DNA from: CAVVUC01 sp963751395 | GTDB lineage: Bacteria > Verrucomicrobiota > Verrucomicrobiia > Chthoniobacterales > Chthoniobacteraceae | DNA: 64,000 bases | Assembly: GCA_963751395.1 (NCBI GenBank) | Contig: CAVVUC010000002.1 | Location: 62,001-126,000, forward strand | Direction of reading: 5' to 3' | Shown here: in pieces, positions 34,380 to 42,885 of the stretch | Position numbering within the stretch: position 1 is the stretch's first letter | How the letters are laid out: each line of letters starts with the position of its first letter | Translations under genes and position numbers: made by a program | Notes under the pieces: model-generated | Seen by the model: the letters and a program-made list of their open reading frames with translations, nothing else | Databases searched by the model: none | What the model was told of the DNA's origin: nothing

Positions 34380-35621
34380 TCAAAGGGTGTCGCTGATTCG
34401 CGCGGCATAAGCGCCGCTCTTGTCGAAGAGGTCGAGCCACGCGGTGTCCGGTGCCGGCGCTTGCATGAAGCGCGACGCCGAAAATCGTCCATCTGGCGTA
34501 AGCGTCGCAAACACCGTCCCGCCGGCCACAAATTCCAGCCGGGGCAGCTCGGAGGAAAAGACGCCGGTGCCGTTGAATGATTTGCAGAGCAGCGTGCCGT
34601 CCAGATCGACCGCCAGCGCGACGATGCCCTGAATTTCCATGCGGAACAGCCTGCCGTTGCCTTCGCCAAAAATTTCGGCGTGTTGCGGGATGCGCGCCCC
34701 GGCGAGTGCCTCAAACGCGGTCCCGTTGTAAAAATAGAGATCGGCGGAGCCGTCAGCAGAAACGAAGCGCACCCCGTCCACCATGTCGGCAAACAACCGC
34801 ACCCCCGGCACGCGGAGCGCATGATCGCTGAAGCTGAACAGCCACGCCCCCTGCGCGTCGCGGAACGCCATGTCCGCCCTCCTGCCGGGGTCGGTGGTGG
34901 CCGTCTCGCGGCGGCGCACGGTCAGCACCCCCGTTTTCGAGAGGGTCGCCACCTGCACCTGCCCGCTGTAAAACTCAAGCCGCGGAAGCTGCCCCCCGTC
35001 GTTGCGTCCCGTTGCCAGCAACCCGACCCGCAGCCAGCCGTCGGAATCGACCGCCAGCGCCACAGCGTCCTGAATGGCGATCTCCAGCCGCCGCGTCGTC
35101 AAGTTGTTCACGCGCACCTCAGCCCGGCCCGCCAGTGCGTCCGTGTTCACCCACGACCAGGCTCCGGTCGCGAGGTTGCCGTGGTAGAGGTCCATCGACT
35201 CGACCGAACTGACGTAGCGGATCACGCCCTCGCGCTGGTTGGTCGCCTCGCCTAGCACGGTGCGGAAGAACGTCTCCCTGCCGGCCCGTGTGAAATACTG
35301 CGCCAGCTCCTTCCCGACCGACTTCTGCGCGTAAATCTCGCCGTTAATGAGGAACTTCACGCTGTCGCCGCTGAGGTCGGCCTCGGGGAAAAAATCCAGC
35401 ACGATGTCGGCATGGGCCGCTTCGAGAAATTGCTGAACCTCCATCCGGCACGATTCGGCGTAAGTCACCAGCGCCTTCTGCAAGGTGCGGGTTTCCGTTC
35501 CGGCGTGATACGTCTCCTCGTCCTGCGCGTCGGCGGGCGGCGCGGCCATCGTGGAGATCACCACCACATCCTGCTGGAACCGCTGGCTCGCCTTGCGAAT
35601 GACGCGGGTGAGACGGCTCAT
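34380..35621 (-). CDS. Phage structural protein with two copies of an EIQG/ALAVD module
   Basis: A 413-residue protein. The N-terminal ~130 residues are helical (MSRLTRVIRKASQRFQQDVV). The rest is beta-rich, with two copies of a ~65-residue module: RRLEIAIQDAVALAVDSDG ... LPRLEF ... VATLSKTGVL, then FRMEIQGIVALAVDLDGTL ... LPRLEF ... VFATLTPDGRF. The same module occurs once in the 35889-36806 product. Probably part of the head-tail joining or fibre set. Confidence 0.5.
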   Translation of the reverse strand: MSRLTRVIRKASQRFQQDVVVISTMAAPPADAQDEETYHAGTETRTLQKALVTYAESCRMEVQQFLEAAHADIVLDFFPEADLSGDSVKFLINGEIYAQKSVGKELAQYFTRAGRETFFRTVLGEATNQREGVIRYVSSVESMDLYHGNLATGAWSWVNTDALAGRAEVRVNNLTTRRLEIAIQDAVALAVDSDGWLRVGLLATGRNDGGQLPRLEFYSGQVQVATLSKTGVLTVRRRETATTDPGRRADMAFRDAQGAWLFSFSDHALRVPGVRLFADMVDGVRFVSADGSADLYFYNGTAFEALAGARIPQHAEIFGEGNGRLFRMEIQGIVALAVDLDGTLLCKSFNGTGVFSSELPRLEFVAGGTVFATLTPDGRFSASRFMQAPAPDTAWLDLFDKSGAYAARISDTL

Positions 35622-35655
35622 GGAGGGGTGATGGTTGAGGGTTGATGGTTCTTCG

Positions 35656-35880
35656 TCATCTGCTCAATTTGTGGTTCCGCTCCATTGCGTTGAAGCCCGC
35701 CCGCGTCATCTTCGCGCCGTGCAGCTTGCGGTTGTTCTTGATCGCCAGATCGAGCGCCCGCCGGATGCTCCCGGCCTCGCCGTAATGCACATTGTCATCC
35801 TCGCCGCCGCTGCGATCGACCGCGCTGAAAAGCTCGCGCCTGCGCGCGTCATGGGGTTTGAGCTGGGTGTGATGGTTCAT
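35656..35880 (-). CDS. Small basic phage protein, unknown
   Basis: A 74-residue basic protein (MNHHTQLKPHDARRRELFSA ... RRALDLAIKNNRKLHGAKMT). It sits 8 bases after the preceding gene in a tight late cluster. No motif recognised. Confidence 0.5.
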   Translation of the reverse strand: MNHHTQLKPHDARRRELFSAVDRSGGEDDNVHYGEAGSIRRALDLAIKNNRKLHGAKMTRAGFNAMERNHKLSR

Positions 35881-35888
35881 CTGAAATC

Positions 35889-36806
35889 TCAAATTAAACG
35901 GTCTTCGAATCGCGTGGCGTAAGCGCCGCCGGTGCCGATGTAGGCGTTGCCGAGTTTGAACAATTCGCTGGAGAACGGAGGAGGGGACACGATCTCCGTG
36001 GCGCGCGGCACGGCGACCTCGCCCTGTTTCGAGACGGACGCCACGCGCCGGGCGGTGTGGAATTCGACACGCGGCAGCGTGGAATTGACCGTGAACGTGC
36101 CGCCCGTGGCCGTGAGCCAGCCGCACCGCAGCGTGCCGTCGTTCCCGACCGCCAGCGCCAGCGCGCCCTGGATCTCCAGCCGGAACTGCCAGCCGCCGCC
36201 CGCGCCGTAAATCTGCGCCCGCCCGCCGATCAGGGCAGGGTTGACCGGCGTGAATGTCTGCGCCTGCAAGTCGTAGCGATACAAGTCCACCGGCCCGCCG
36301 GCATCCACGAACCGCACGATGCCGCGATTGGCCGCCGTGTTGTCGGGCATCGTCCCCACGATGCTGCCGCTCGTTTCCTCGCACGATCCCGCACGGGCGC
36401 GAAGCCGCTGCCGGAAGATTTCATCGCCCGCGAGGGTCAGGGACGGAATCTCGACATGGCGGTAAATCCGCTTCACCCACACGCCGGTTTCCTCGTCCAG
36501 CCAGATCAGCACGAAAATGAACTTTTGATTGCGGGTGAGCCGGAAGGTTTCCGCCATCGTGGACGCCCCGGTGCCTGTCACCCGCGCCATCCAGACGTTC
36601 TCAAGTTCGATCGCAATCACCGGCTGCAACTGCTGCTGGACCGGCCACGGGACGCCCGAGACGTTCGCCTCCTCCTCCGCGAATCCGTCTTCGATCCCCG
36701 TGCGCTCCATCGCGCTTCCCACCCACACAGCGTCGCCCAAAGGATTGCCGTCCCCGTCGGTCATCCAGACCGTCAGATCGGATTCAAATTGGGAGAAGGG
36801 GTTCAT
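35889..36806 (-). CDS. Phage structural protein with one EIQG/ALAVG module
   Basis: A 305-residue beta-rich protein (MNPFSQFESDLTVWMTDGDG). The N-terminal half resembles tail or connector proteins; residues ~200-275 hold the module FRLEIQGALALAVGNDGTLR ... LPRVEF ... RVASVSKQGEV shared with the neighbour to the left. It also shares the C-terminal pattern GGAYATRFEDRLI (neighbour: SGAYAARISDTL), so the two genes are partial paralogues. Confidence 0.5.
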   Translation of the reverse strand: MNPFSQFESDLTVWMTDGDGNPLGDAVWVGSAMERTGIEDGFAEEEANVSGVPWPVQQQLQPVIAIELENVWMARVTGTGASTMAETFRLTRNQKFIFVLIWLDEETGVWVKRIYRHVEIPSLTLAGDEIFRQRLRARAGSCEETSGSIVGTMPDNTAANRGIVRFVDAGGPVDLYRYDLQAQTFTPVNPALIGGRAQIYGAGGGWQFRLEIQGALALAVGNDGTLRCGWLTATGGTFTVNSTLPRVEFHTARRVASVSKQGEVAVPRATEIVSPPPFSSELFKLGNAYIGTGGAYATRFEDRLI

Positions 36807-36820
36807 GGGAGATGGGAGGT

Positions 36821-36895
36821 TGGTGGTTGATGGTTGATGGTTGATGGGAAAAAGTCAGTCGAAGCACCAAAGGCGAAGCCGTTCCATCAACCAGC
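36821..36895. repeat. Heptamer array plus GAAGCACCAAAGGC unit
   Basis: Four TTGRTGG-type heptamers, the GAAGCACCAAAGGCGAAGCC unit, then CCATCAACC. Sits between two late genes, with a further ATCTCCCAT array up to 36935. Confidence 0.75.
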
Positions 36896-36940
36896 GCGCG
36901 GCGGCCCCGCCATCTCCCATCTCCCATATCCCATCTCCTT

Positions 36941-37414
36941 TCATAGAAAGAGCGAGGCGTTGTCCTGATTCACCGCGATGTTCACGCTGGTCATCCCCGT
37001 GGCGCCGATGGTTGCAAGGTCCGCAAAACTGTCGAGCGTCATAAGGAACGACAGGAAGCTCTGCCGGGTCGCAAACACCGCGTCGCCGTTGGAAAGCTGG
37101 TGGATGCGGGTCCGGGCGTATTGCAGGATGTCCCGTTTGCGCTCGCCGTGATCGGCCTCGGAGATGGCGCGGGTCTGGAAACTGAACGCGCCGATGTCGC
37201 CAACCATCAAAACCTGACACGCCTCCAGCAGGATGATCGCGAACGATTTCACGTCCGGCTCCGGTGAAAGCACCGTGCCCGCCGTGAGCGAATCCAGCGC
37301 GTAAGGCGGGGGGAATGCGCTGAGCTGGTAGGCGGCGCGGAGGCCGTCCGCGAGATTGTCGTCGCTGAATTCGTAGCTGCCCTGCGGGTCGTTGTCTCCC
37401 AGCACCACCCGCAT
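36941..37414 (-). CDS. Phage structural protein, unknown; start eroded by repeats
   Basis: A 157-residue protein from ATG 37414 (MRVVLGDNDPQGSYEFSDDN). Coding-like sequence (LNLSDFYTP) continues upstream of that ATG until it meets the heptamer array at 37447. The original start was probably removed or displaced; CTG 37441 is an alternative. The C-terminus ASLFL and helical body suit a head-completion protein. No family recognised. Confidence 0.45.
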   Translation of the reverse strand: MRVVLGDNDPQGSYEFSDDNLADGLRAAYQLSAFPPPYALDSLTAGTVLSPEPDVKSFAIILLEACQVLMVGDIGAFSFQTRAISEADHGERKRDILQYARTRIHQLSNGDAVFATRQSFLSFLMTLDSFADLATIGATGMTSVNIAVNQDNASLFL

Positions 37415-37446
37415 CGGCGTGTAAAAGTCGGAGAGGTTCAGGGAAT

Positions 37447-37580
37447 GTTGATGGTTGATGGTTGATGGTTGATGGGGAGAAGTCGAAGCACCAAAGCGCG
37501 GCGGGCCAGGGATTGGGAGGTTGATGGAAAAGAGTCAGTCGAAGCACCAAAGGCGAAGCCGTTCCATCAACCATCAACCC
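37447..37580. repeat. Double heptamer/GAAGCACC composite repeat
   Basis: Four TTGATGG heptamers with a GAAGCACCAAAG unit, then a second copy (37529-37580) with inverted CCATCAACC. This is the longest composite of its kind in the window. Confidence 0.75.
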
Positions 37581-37592
37581 TTCCATCTCCCA

Positions 37593-37955
37593 TCAGAGCG
37601 CGACGAAGGTTGCGAATGCCTGGAAGTTGCCTTCCGAGTCCGCCGTCACTTCCGCGTCGCCGTCGCCACGATTCGGGCTGGCCGCCGGCTTGTATTGGAA
37701 GAGCACCGTGCGCTCGGTGAGCAGATGGTCGTCCTTGAGCACGTCGATGCGGGCCGTCACGAAATGCCCGTTCATCCGGCCAAGGCCGTCCATGTAATCG
37801 ACATAACGCGCCTTGATCGACAGCGAGCCGGGTTCCGAGTGCCCGCGCTTCATAAAGGCCGAGCCGTCGAAACGGTCGGGAATCGCGATGGACTTGCTGA
37901 TGTTGAGTTTGAGGCCCGCTTCCGTGACCGCGCCGAACGAGCGAGTAGCTCGCAT
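37593..37955 (-). CDS. Post-capsid structural protein, C-terminal part
   Basis: Continuation of the frame to its right after a shift at ~37945. Reading through, SLPEDASYS is followed by FGAVTEAGLKLNISKSIAIP. On the + strand the bases GAACGAGCGAGTAG contain CGAG twice; removing one copy restores a 277-residue frame, so a 4-bp duplication explains the break. The ATG at 37955 is probably internal. Confidence 0.5.
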   Translation of the reverse strand: MRATRSFGAVTEAGLKLNISKSIAIPDRFDGSAFMKRGHSEPGSLSIKARYVDYMDGLGRMNGHFVTARIDVLKDDHLLTERTVLFQYKPAASPNRGDGDAEVTADSEGNFQAFATFVAL

Positions 37956-38430
37956 CTTCGGGCAGACTCACGAGCCGCAGCAGGCTGTTGGTGGAACCGC
38001 CAATGACAGAGGCGACCGAAATCACCTGCTTGATCTTCTTGGCGGCCCCGGCTCCGACTCCGGCCACATCCACCGCCAACCCTTGCGGGATGACGAAGGT
38101 TTGGTTTTTGGAGCGGGCCGGCACTGCGAAGCTGGCGGTGGCCGTTCCGGTGGTGTCGTCGGCGAACTTGACGTTCAGCGTGACAACGCATTCCACGCTG
38201 GACTTGAGGCCGTTCACGGAGATGAGCTGGAGATCCAGCCCGTTCGGTTCGGCGGTCAGGTCGTAGGTGGGCAGCAGCGCAAGAACGCCGCTGGCGGCCG
38301 CGGGCATCGCCACGTCGCCGAGGATCTTCCACGGCTCGAAGCTGATGCGGACCTGCGATTCCGCGCCGATCTCCGGCGCGACGGCGATGGCCAGATTGCT
38401 CTGATCGATCGCGGGTGGTTGGTATTTCAT
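37942..38430 (-). CDS. Post-capsid structural protein, N-terminal part
   Basis: Starts MKYQPPAIDQSNLAIAVAPE, 20 bases after the capsid gene. Beta-rich (VRISFEPWKILGDVAMPAAA ... SVECVVTLNVKFADDTTG). The open frame runs on to 37567, but the sense changes after DASYS (see the entry to the left). Place and composition suit a head-closure or major tail protein; not resolved. Confidence 0.5.
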
Positions 38431-38450
38431 GGATTCCTTTCGTGTTGCGA

Positions 38451-39620
38451 TTACGTCTGGTAACGGACGGCGGCGATGTTGACGCGGTTCGGCCCCGGGA
38501 TGCCGCAGAAGAACACCTTGCGGTCCACCACGGATTCGAGGTTCTGTTTCTGCATCGCGGGCGAATTGTCCACGATCACCTTGTCGAGCGAGGTTTTCGT
38601 CCAGAGCTTGCCGATGGGCTTGTTCATCTTGACGTAGGCCGTTTTCGCCGCCGGATCGAGCGTGGGATCGGCGATGAACGCCCATTTCTGCCCGCCGTAG
38701 TCGATGATCACGCCGAACTCGAACACCTGCGCGTTGTAGTAGTTCGCCGCGTTGGTGAGCACGATCTCCTGAAGGAAGCCGGTGATGTGCGCCGATGGCA
38801 CGAACACCGCCGTCGGGCGGAGCGCCCCGTCCTGAAACGCACGATCGCCCCACGCCTTGCAATAGGCGAGGATGGCGTCCATGCAGCTCTTGCGGAACAG
38901 CGTGGAACCGGTGTTGTCGCCGGGGGTCAGGAGGTTCGTGGTCGGCAGGTTCGCGGTCTTGATCCGGCTGTGCGGCACGTAGATGCGCGAGGCAAGGTCG
39001 CCCGTCACATTGAAGGAACCGATCAGCGCGTTCAGATACCCGAAAAGCTTGCCGTCGAGCTGCATGCCGAGGTCGTAGGCGATGTCGATGTTCGACTTGG
39101 AACGATCAGCGATCTGGCCGCTGAACTCATCCTGAAGCGGATACTCGAACTCGGCGCTTGTGAGCCAGAACGGCAGCACCTGCGTCTTGGTCTGGTTCAC
39201 GATCGGCTGCCAGCGGGGCGCGCCGCCGTCCTGCGAGACGATGGTGATGGCCGCTTCCTGCCGGGTCGTGACCTCGATGTAGGGCACGTCGGACTCGTTG
39301 AGGTTCTCGATTTCGAAGAAGCTGGCGTAGTTCGCATCGGCAAGCAGGAAGTTCTGCACGCTGTAGATGCGGATTTCGTTCAACTCCTGAACCGCCTCGT
39401 TGTCCTGCTTGTTCGCGTCGATGCGGGCGCACAGTTCCTGAATCCGCCGCCTGGTTTTGTCGAAGTCCGTGACGGCCTGCTCCATCGCGCCGCACAGTTC
39501 CTGCGCGACGTTGCCGATCAACAGATGCCCTGCTTTCGCCTTGCAGGTGTTGATGTATTCCTTCTTCTTCGCGTCGCTCCAGTTGGCGACGAGATGGTTG
39601 GTTCGGTCGAATTTGCTCAT
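38451..39620 (-). CDS. Major capsid protein (HK97-fold type)
   Basis: A 389-residue protein with a start fixed by the palindrome at 39621. The N-terminal ~100 residues are helical (delta-domain-like); the middle and C-terminal parts have the capsid look: VPYIEVTTRQEAAITIVSQD, ALIGSFNVTGDLASRIYVPH, RKSCMDAILAYCKAWGDRAF, VFEFGVIIDYGGQKWAFIAD and a final FFCGIPGPNRVNIAAV. It follows the decoration gene and precedes connectors, the standard head order. The decoration-then-capsid order and size support the call; no sequence search was possible. Confidence 0.7.
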   Translation of the reverse strand: MSKFDRTNHLVANWSDAKKKEYINTCKAKAGHLLIGNVAQELCGAMEQAVTDFDKTRRRIQELCARIDANKQDNEAVQELNEIRIYSVQNFLLADANYASFFEIENLNESDVPYIEVTTRQEAAITIVSQDGGAPRWQPIVNQTKTQVLPFWLTSAEFEYPLQDEFSGQIADRSKSNIDIAYDLGMQLDGKLFGYLNALIGSFNVTGDLASRIYVPHSRIKTANLPTTNLLTPGDNTGSTLFRKSCMDAILAYCKAWGDRAFQDGALRPTAVFVPSAHITGFLQEIVLTNAANYYNAQVFEFGVIIDYGGQKWAFIADPTLDPAAKTAYVKMNKPIGKLWTKTSLDKVIVDNSPAMQKQNLESVVDRKVFFCGIPGPNRVNIAAVRYQT

Positions 39621-39633
39621 AAAAGTTACTTTT
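39621..39633 (-). promoter_or_regulatory. Start-associated palindrome before the capsid gene
   Basis: On the - strand AAAAAGTAACTTTT directly abuts the capsid ATG (39620). It lies 10 bases after the decoration gene stop. Same motif as at 2310, 55955 and 63305. Confidence 0.7.
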
Positions 39634-39643
39634 TGGTTCTCGG

Positions 39644-40126
39644 TTAGATGTAGAACTGAACAAGGATGCGGGCCGCATTGCCCGAATCGACCGGCGTGAG
39701 CTGGCCCACGATCCTGCCGATTGCCACATCGCCCACCTGCTTCACGCGAAGCAGACCGTTGACGGTGCTGACTTCGGTTTCCGCCGCCGTGCTGCCGTTG
39801 ATGAGTCCGGTGCCGGAGGCGAGGACGAGATCCGGCCCCTCGTATTCCGCTTCGAGCAGACGGCTCGCGGCGACGTGGCTGCCGACCACTTCGGGGTTTT
39901 TGACGACCGCCTTCGGGAAGATGAAGTTGTCGAGCGGGACGGAACCCGAAACAACATCGCGCATCAACGCGAAGCCTTGTTTGCCGGTGACAAGCGCCAG
40001 CGATGGAGTTGCGAGGTCGGTGCTGTCGAAATTGACGAACTGCCCCTCCTTCGCAACGAAGTTTACTTTGCCGCTGATGCCCGTTGCATCATCGCGGCGT
40101 CGCACTCTCAGGTAATTTCTTGGCAT
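39644..40126 (-). CDS. Head decoration protein-like
   Basis: A 160-residue beta-rich protein (MPRNYLRVRRRDDATGISGK ... VNFDSTDLATPSLALVTGKQ ... TVNGLLRVKQVGDVAIGRIV then GQLTPVDSGNAARILVQF). The closing pattern, with a parameter list and DSGNAARILVQ, is what decoration or DUF2190-type capsid accessory proteins show. Directly upstream of the capsid gene. Confidence 0.6.
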   Translation of the reverse strand: MPRNYLRVRRRDDATGISGKVNFVAKEGQFVNFDSTDLATPSLALVTGKQGFALMRDVVSGSVPLDNFIFPKAVVKNPEVVGSHVAASRLLEAEYEGPDLVLASGTGLINGSTAAETEVSTVNGLLRVKQVGDVAIGRIVGQLTPVDSGNAARILVQFYI

Positions 40127-40167
40127 GGATTTCTAGTGTTTGGTTTTGGTGTGACGCGGGCGGCTCA

Positions 40168-41136
40168 TTAACAGGCAACTCGCGGTTTTTCCCCGCTCTG
40201 GCGCTCTTGTTGCGCTTTCACGGCGAAAGGGGCTTTGACAGGGGTGCCGGGGCGCGCCCTGGCGATCCCGTCCCATGTCGCAAACTGGCGGTCGAAGCTG
40301 GCGGTTCCGGCCTCATCGAGCGGCATGCTCGCAACCTCCTGCAAGACGGCCGTGCCAATGCCCAGTTCCGCGCAGGCACCCACGCGCCTGACGATCGCGC
40401 CGATCGCCTCCTTGTAGCCGCCGGCTTTCAGGGTGTCGTCGGCGATCTTGCCGCACACCTCCTGCGCGGCGGCCCCAGGCTCCTTCACCTTCGCGGCGGT
40501 CAGTGCCGCCGTCACCGCTATCAATGCCTCGCCCCTGCGGGCGGCCAGCGTCTGCGCCTCCTGCTGCTCGCGCATGAAGGTTTCCCGCGCCTCGGTGAGC
40601 GCGGACTGCCGTGCGGTGTCCACGCGCCCGTCGGCGTCGGCCTTGGTAACGTAGTCGCCCGACTGGAGAATCTGCTCCTTCAGCGATTTCAAAAATCCCT
40701 CGTCCTTTTTCGCCTCCTCCTGCGCTTCCTGCATCGCCTGAGCGATCCTCGGTTCCATGGTTCGCGCGCAATGATCGAGCATGTCGCACAATTCCTGGTG
40801 CGCCCCTTTCAGACGGTTGAACACCCAGTTGAGCTGCTCGGCCCCCTCATGCTGTTCCAGCGGCTTCATGCCTTGCAGCCATTCGTTCGCCTTGGTCTTG
40901 AGCGCGTCGATGTGCGAGCGGACTCCTTCGAGGTGCTTCGATGCGCCGGTTCCGCCGCCCTTGTCCGCTTCCTTCATCACCATGCCGAGCGGCAGAAAGG
41001 GAAGCACGGCCATCGAGGCCAGCGCGGGCTGATGGTCATGGACGGCTTTCAACGCGACCGCGCCAATGCAGGCAATCAGGCCGAGGAGAAGAAGGCATCC
41101 GGGAAGGAACAGGTGTTTTTGGTTTCGATATTTCAT
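40168..41136 (-). CDS. Membrane-anchored coiled-coil protein, scaffold-like position
   Basis: A 322-residue protein from MKYRNQKHLFLPGCLLLLGL; earlier starts would add an unlikely leader. N-terminal transmembrane segment (LLLLGLIACIGAVALKAV) and a second hydrophobic stretch (MAVLPFLPLGMVM) precede long charged helices (EAQEEAKKDEGFLKSLKEQI ... TLAARRGEALIAVTAALTAA). Soluble parts resemble scaffolding proteins, and the gene precedes decoration and capsid genes, but a membrane anchor is odd for a scaffold. It is the last late gene before the defence island. Confidence 0.45.
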   Translation of the reverse strand: MKYRNQKHLFLPGCLLLLGLIACIGAVALKAVHDHQPALASMAVLPFLPLGMVMKEADKGGGTGASKHLEGVRSHIDALKTKANEWLQGMKPLEQHEGAEQLNWVFNRLKGAHQELCDMLDHCARTMEPRIAQAMQEAQEEAKKDEGFLKSLKEQILQSGDYVTKADADGRVDTARQSALTEARETFMREQQEAQTLAARRGEALIAVTAALTAAKVKEPGAAAQEVCGKIADDTLKAGGYKEAIGAIVRRVGACAELGIGTAVLQEVASMPLDEAGTASFDRQFATWDGIARARPGTPVKAPFAVKAQQERQSGEKPRVAC

Positions 41137-41494
41137 TGCGAGTTTGGTGTTGGTTGTTGGTGTTGCCCCGTCGTTTTCATGAACTGCCGGAAGCGTCAAT
41201 CTTTTTCGTGCATTATTTACAACATGCCGTAAAAGCAACTTTGCGGGCAAGCCAGACCGCGTCGGGAAACGGGGCGGCGGATTGCCGGCTTGGTGGTGAG
41301 GCAGTGCGAAGCTAGAGAGCCATCGCGACAGCGGTTATTTAAGAAAAACCAGCGAGACTTGCAGCGGAAACGTGGCGGGATGGAAGGGAGCCAGCGGAGG
41401 TGAGCCAATCTTGCCGATCGAATGTGTGACATGGCGCTCTTGTCCAACATTGCTTCCGTATAATCCGACATTGTCGAACGGTCTGCTGCTGTGT
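41137..41494. other. Gap between late gene and island
   Basis: About 360 bases at the left border of the island. A degenerate palindrome (AAAAGCAACTTT at 41230) lies here. No gene, promoter or repeat unit is convincing. Confidence 0.4.
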
Positions 41495-41700
41495 ATGACT
41501 GCACAAATGGCCAACCCGACGATGCCGACACAAGGAGGTTCGGCAGGACTCTTCATCGTTGATAATAGCGACTCGGATTGTAAGGTCCGCTCCTGCCTCA
41601 CGGAATGGTGCGAACTCTCGCAGGCCATCGACGTTGCCACGGGCTATTTCGAGATCGGCTCGCTGCTCGCGTTGGATACAAAGTGGCTACTGTGGATGGC
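41495..41700 (+). pseudogene. N-terminal fragment of a second PLD-type helicase
   Basis: From ATG 41495 the frame reads GLFIVDNSDSDCKVRSCLTE then WCELSQAIDVATGYFEIGSL: the typical N-terminus of PLD-domain helicases (FIVDNSD.D.KVR.YL..W......DIATGYFEIG). It stops making sense near 41690. The intact neighbour starts with a different version of this domain, so this is debris of a related gene. Confidence 0.6.
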
Positions 41701-41847
41701 TCATTCGGGGTTTCATCATTGCAGTGCCGCGTTGGACTTAGGTTCTTTGTGTCGCCTTTGGAAATTCAACTTTCCTGTTTTAAGCCTTCGGACAGGAGGC
41801 TGCTGCTCGCCATTTTTGACGGACGATTTGCCTATTTCGTTGAGTTT

Positions 41848-42885
41848 ATGACGCCTCAAGTTCCTCTCTCCGGCCTCAAGGATAATCACCGGCGCGGCAA
41901 AGTCGGCGATTTTCTCGATGCCAAGATTTCCGAGGACGCACAACTTTCCTTCGTCTCCGCTTATTTCACTCTCCACGCCTATCATGCGCTGCGGGGAGCA
42001 TTGGAACGGGCGAAATCATTGCGGTTTTTGTTCGGTGAACCGCGCTTTGTGGGTGCGATGGATCGCGACGAAAAAGCCGCTCGCGAGTTTCGTCTGACCG
42101 AAAAGGGCCTGAGCCTCGGCAATCAGCTCGCGCAGAAAAAACTCGCGCAGGAGTGCGCCGATTGGATTGAGCGCAAGGTCGAGATTCAATCCGTCACGCG
42201 CACCGGTTTCCTGCACGGCAAGATGTATCATGTGCAGGATGGAAAAGTGGCGCACGCAGTCCTCGGTAGCTCAAACTTCACCGTCCCCGGTCTCGGCCTT
42301 CTGCCCACTGGCAACAACATCGAGCTGAACCTCGTCGTCACCGACGACCGCGACCGCGACGACCTCCTCGATTGGTTCAACGAGCTGTGGGAAGACAAGT
42401 CGCTCGTCGAAGACGTAAAGCCAAAGGTGCTCGCCGAACTCGCTCGGCTCTACGGCAACAAGTCGCCGCAGTTCATCTACTACCTCACGCTGTTTCATCT
42501 CTTCCGCGACTTCCTTGACGGCACACGCGATCTCGATGAGTCGCTCCGCCAAACCGCTCTCCCGGACACCGGCATCTGGCGGGCGCTCTTTTCCTTTCAG
42601 AAAGACGGCGCGAAAGCCGCCATCAACAAAATCCTCGGATGGAACGGTTGCATCCTCGCCGATAGCGTCGGCCTCGGGAAAACCTACACCGCCCTCGCGG
42701 TCATCAAATACTTCGAGCTGCGCAACGAACGGGTGCTCGTCCTTTGCCCGAAAAAGCTCCGCCGCAACTGGACGGTCTATCGCTCGAACAGCACGCTGAA
42801 TCCGTTCGAGAAAGACCGCTTCTCGCTACCACGTCTTCTCGCACACCGATCTCTCGCGCGAGTCGGGCGAAGTGGACGGCCATGA
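41848..42885 (+). CDS. PLD-domain SNF2-type helicase, N-terminal part
   Basis: Start chosen at MTPQVPLSGLKDNHRRGKVG. Residues ~1-160 form a phospholipase-D-like domain with HGKMYHVQDG (HxK) near 124. The helicase Walker A (ADSVGLGKTYTALAV) is at ~271-285. The frame breaks at ~42829: ...EKDRFS is followed by out-of-frame LPRLLAHRSLARVGRSG, whereas RYHVFSHTDLSRESGEVDGH in another frame is the natural continuation. Intact, the protein would be ~1,115 residues. Such fused PLD-helicases occur in DISARM-like and related anti-phage loci, where they are thought to sense or process foreign DNA. Confidence 0.8.
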   Translation: MTPQVPLSGLKDNHRRGKVGDFLDAKISEDAQLSFVSAYFTLHAYHALRGALERAKSLRFLFGEPRFVGAMDRDEKAAREFRLTEKGLSLGNQLAQKKLAQECADWIERKVEIQSVTRTGFLHGKMYHVQDGKVAHAVLGSSNFTVPGLGLLPTGNNIELNLVVTDDRDRDDLLDWFNELWEDKSLVEDVKPKVLAELARLYGNKSPQFIYYLTLFHLFRDFLDGTRDLDESLRQTALPDTGIWRALFSFQKDGAKAAINKILGWNGCILADSVGLGKTYTALAVIKYFELRNERVLVLCPKKLRRNWTVYRSNSTLNPFEKDRFSLPRLLAHRSLARVGRSGRP

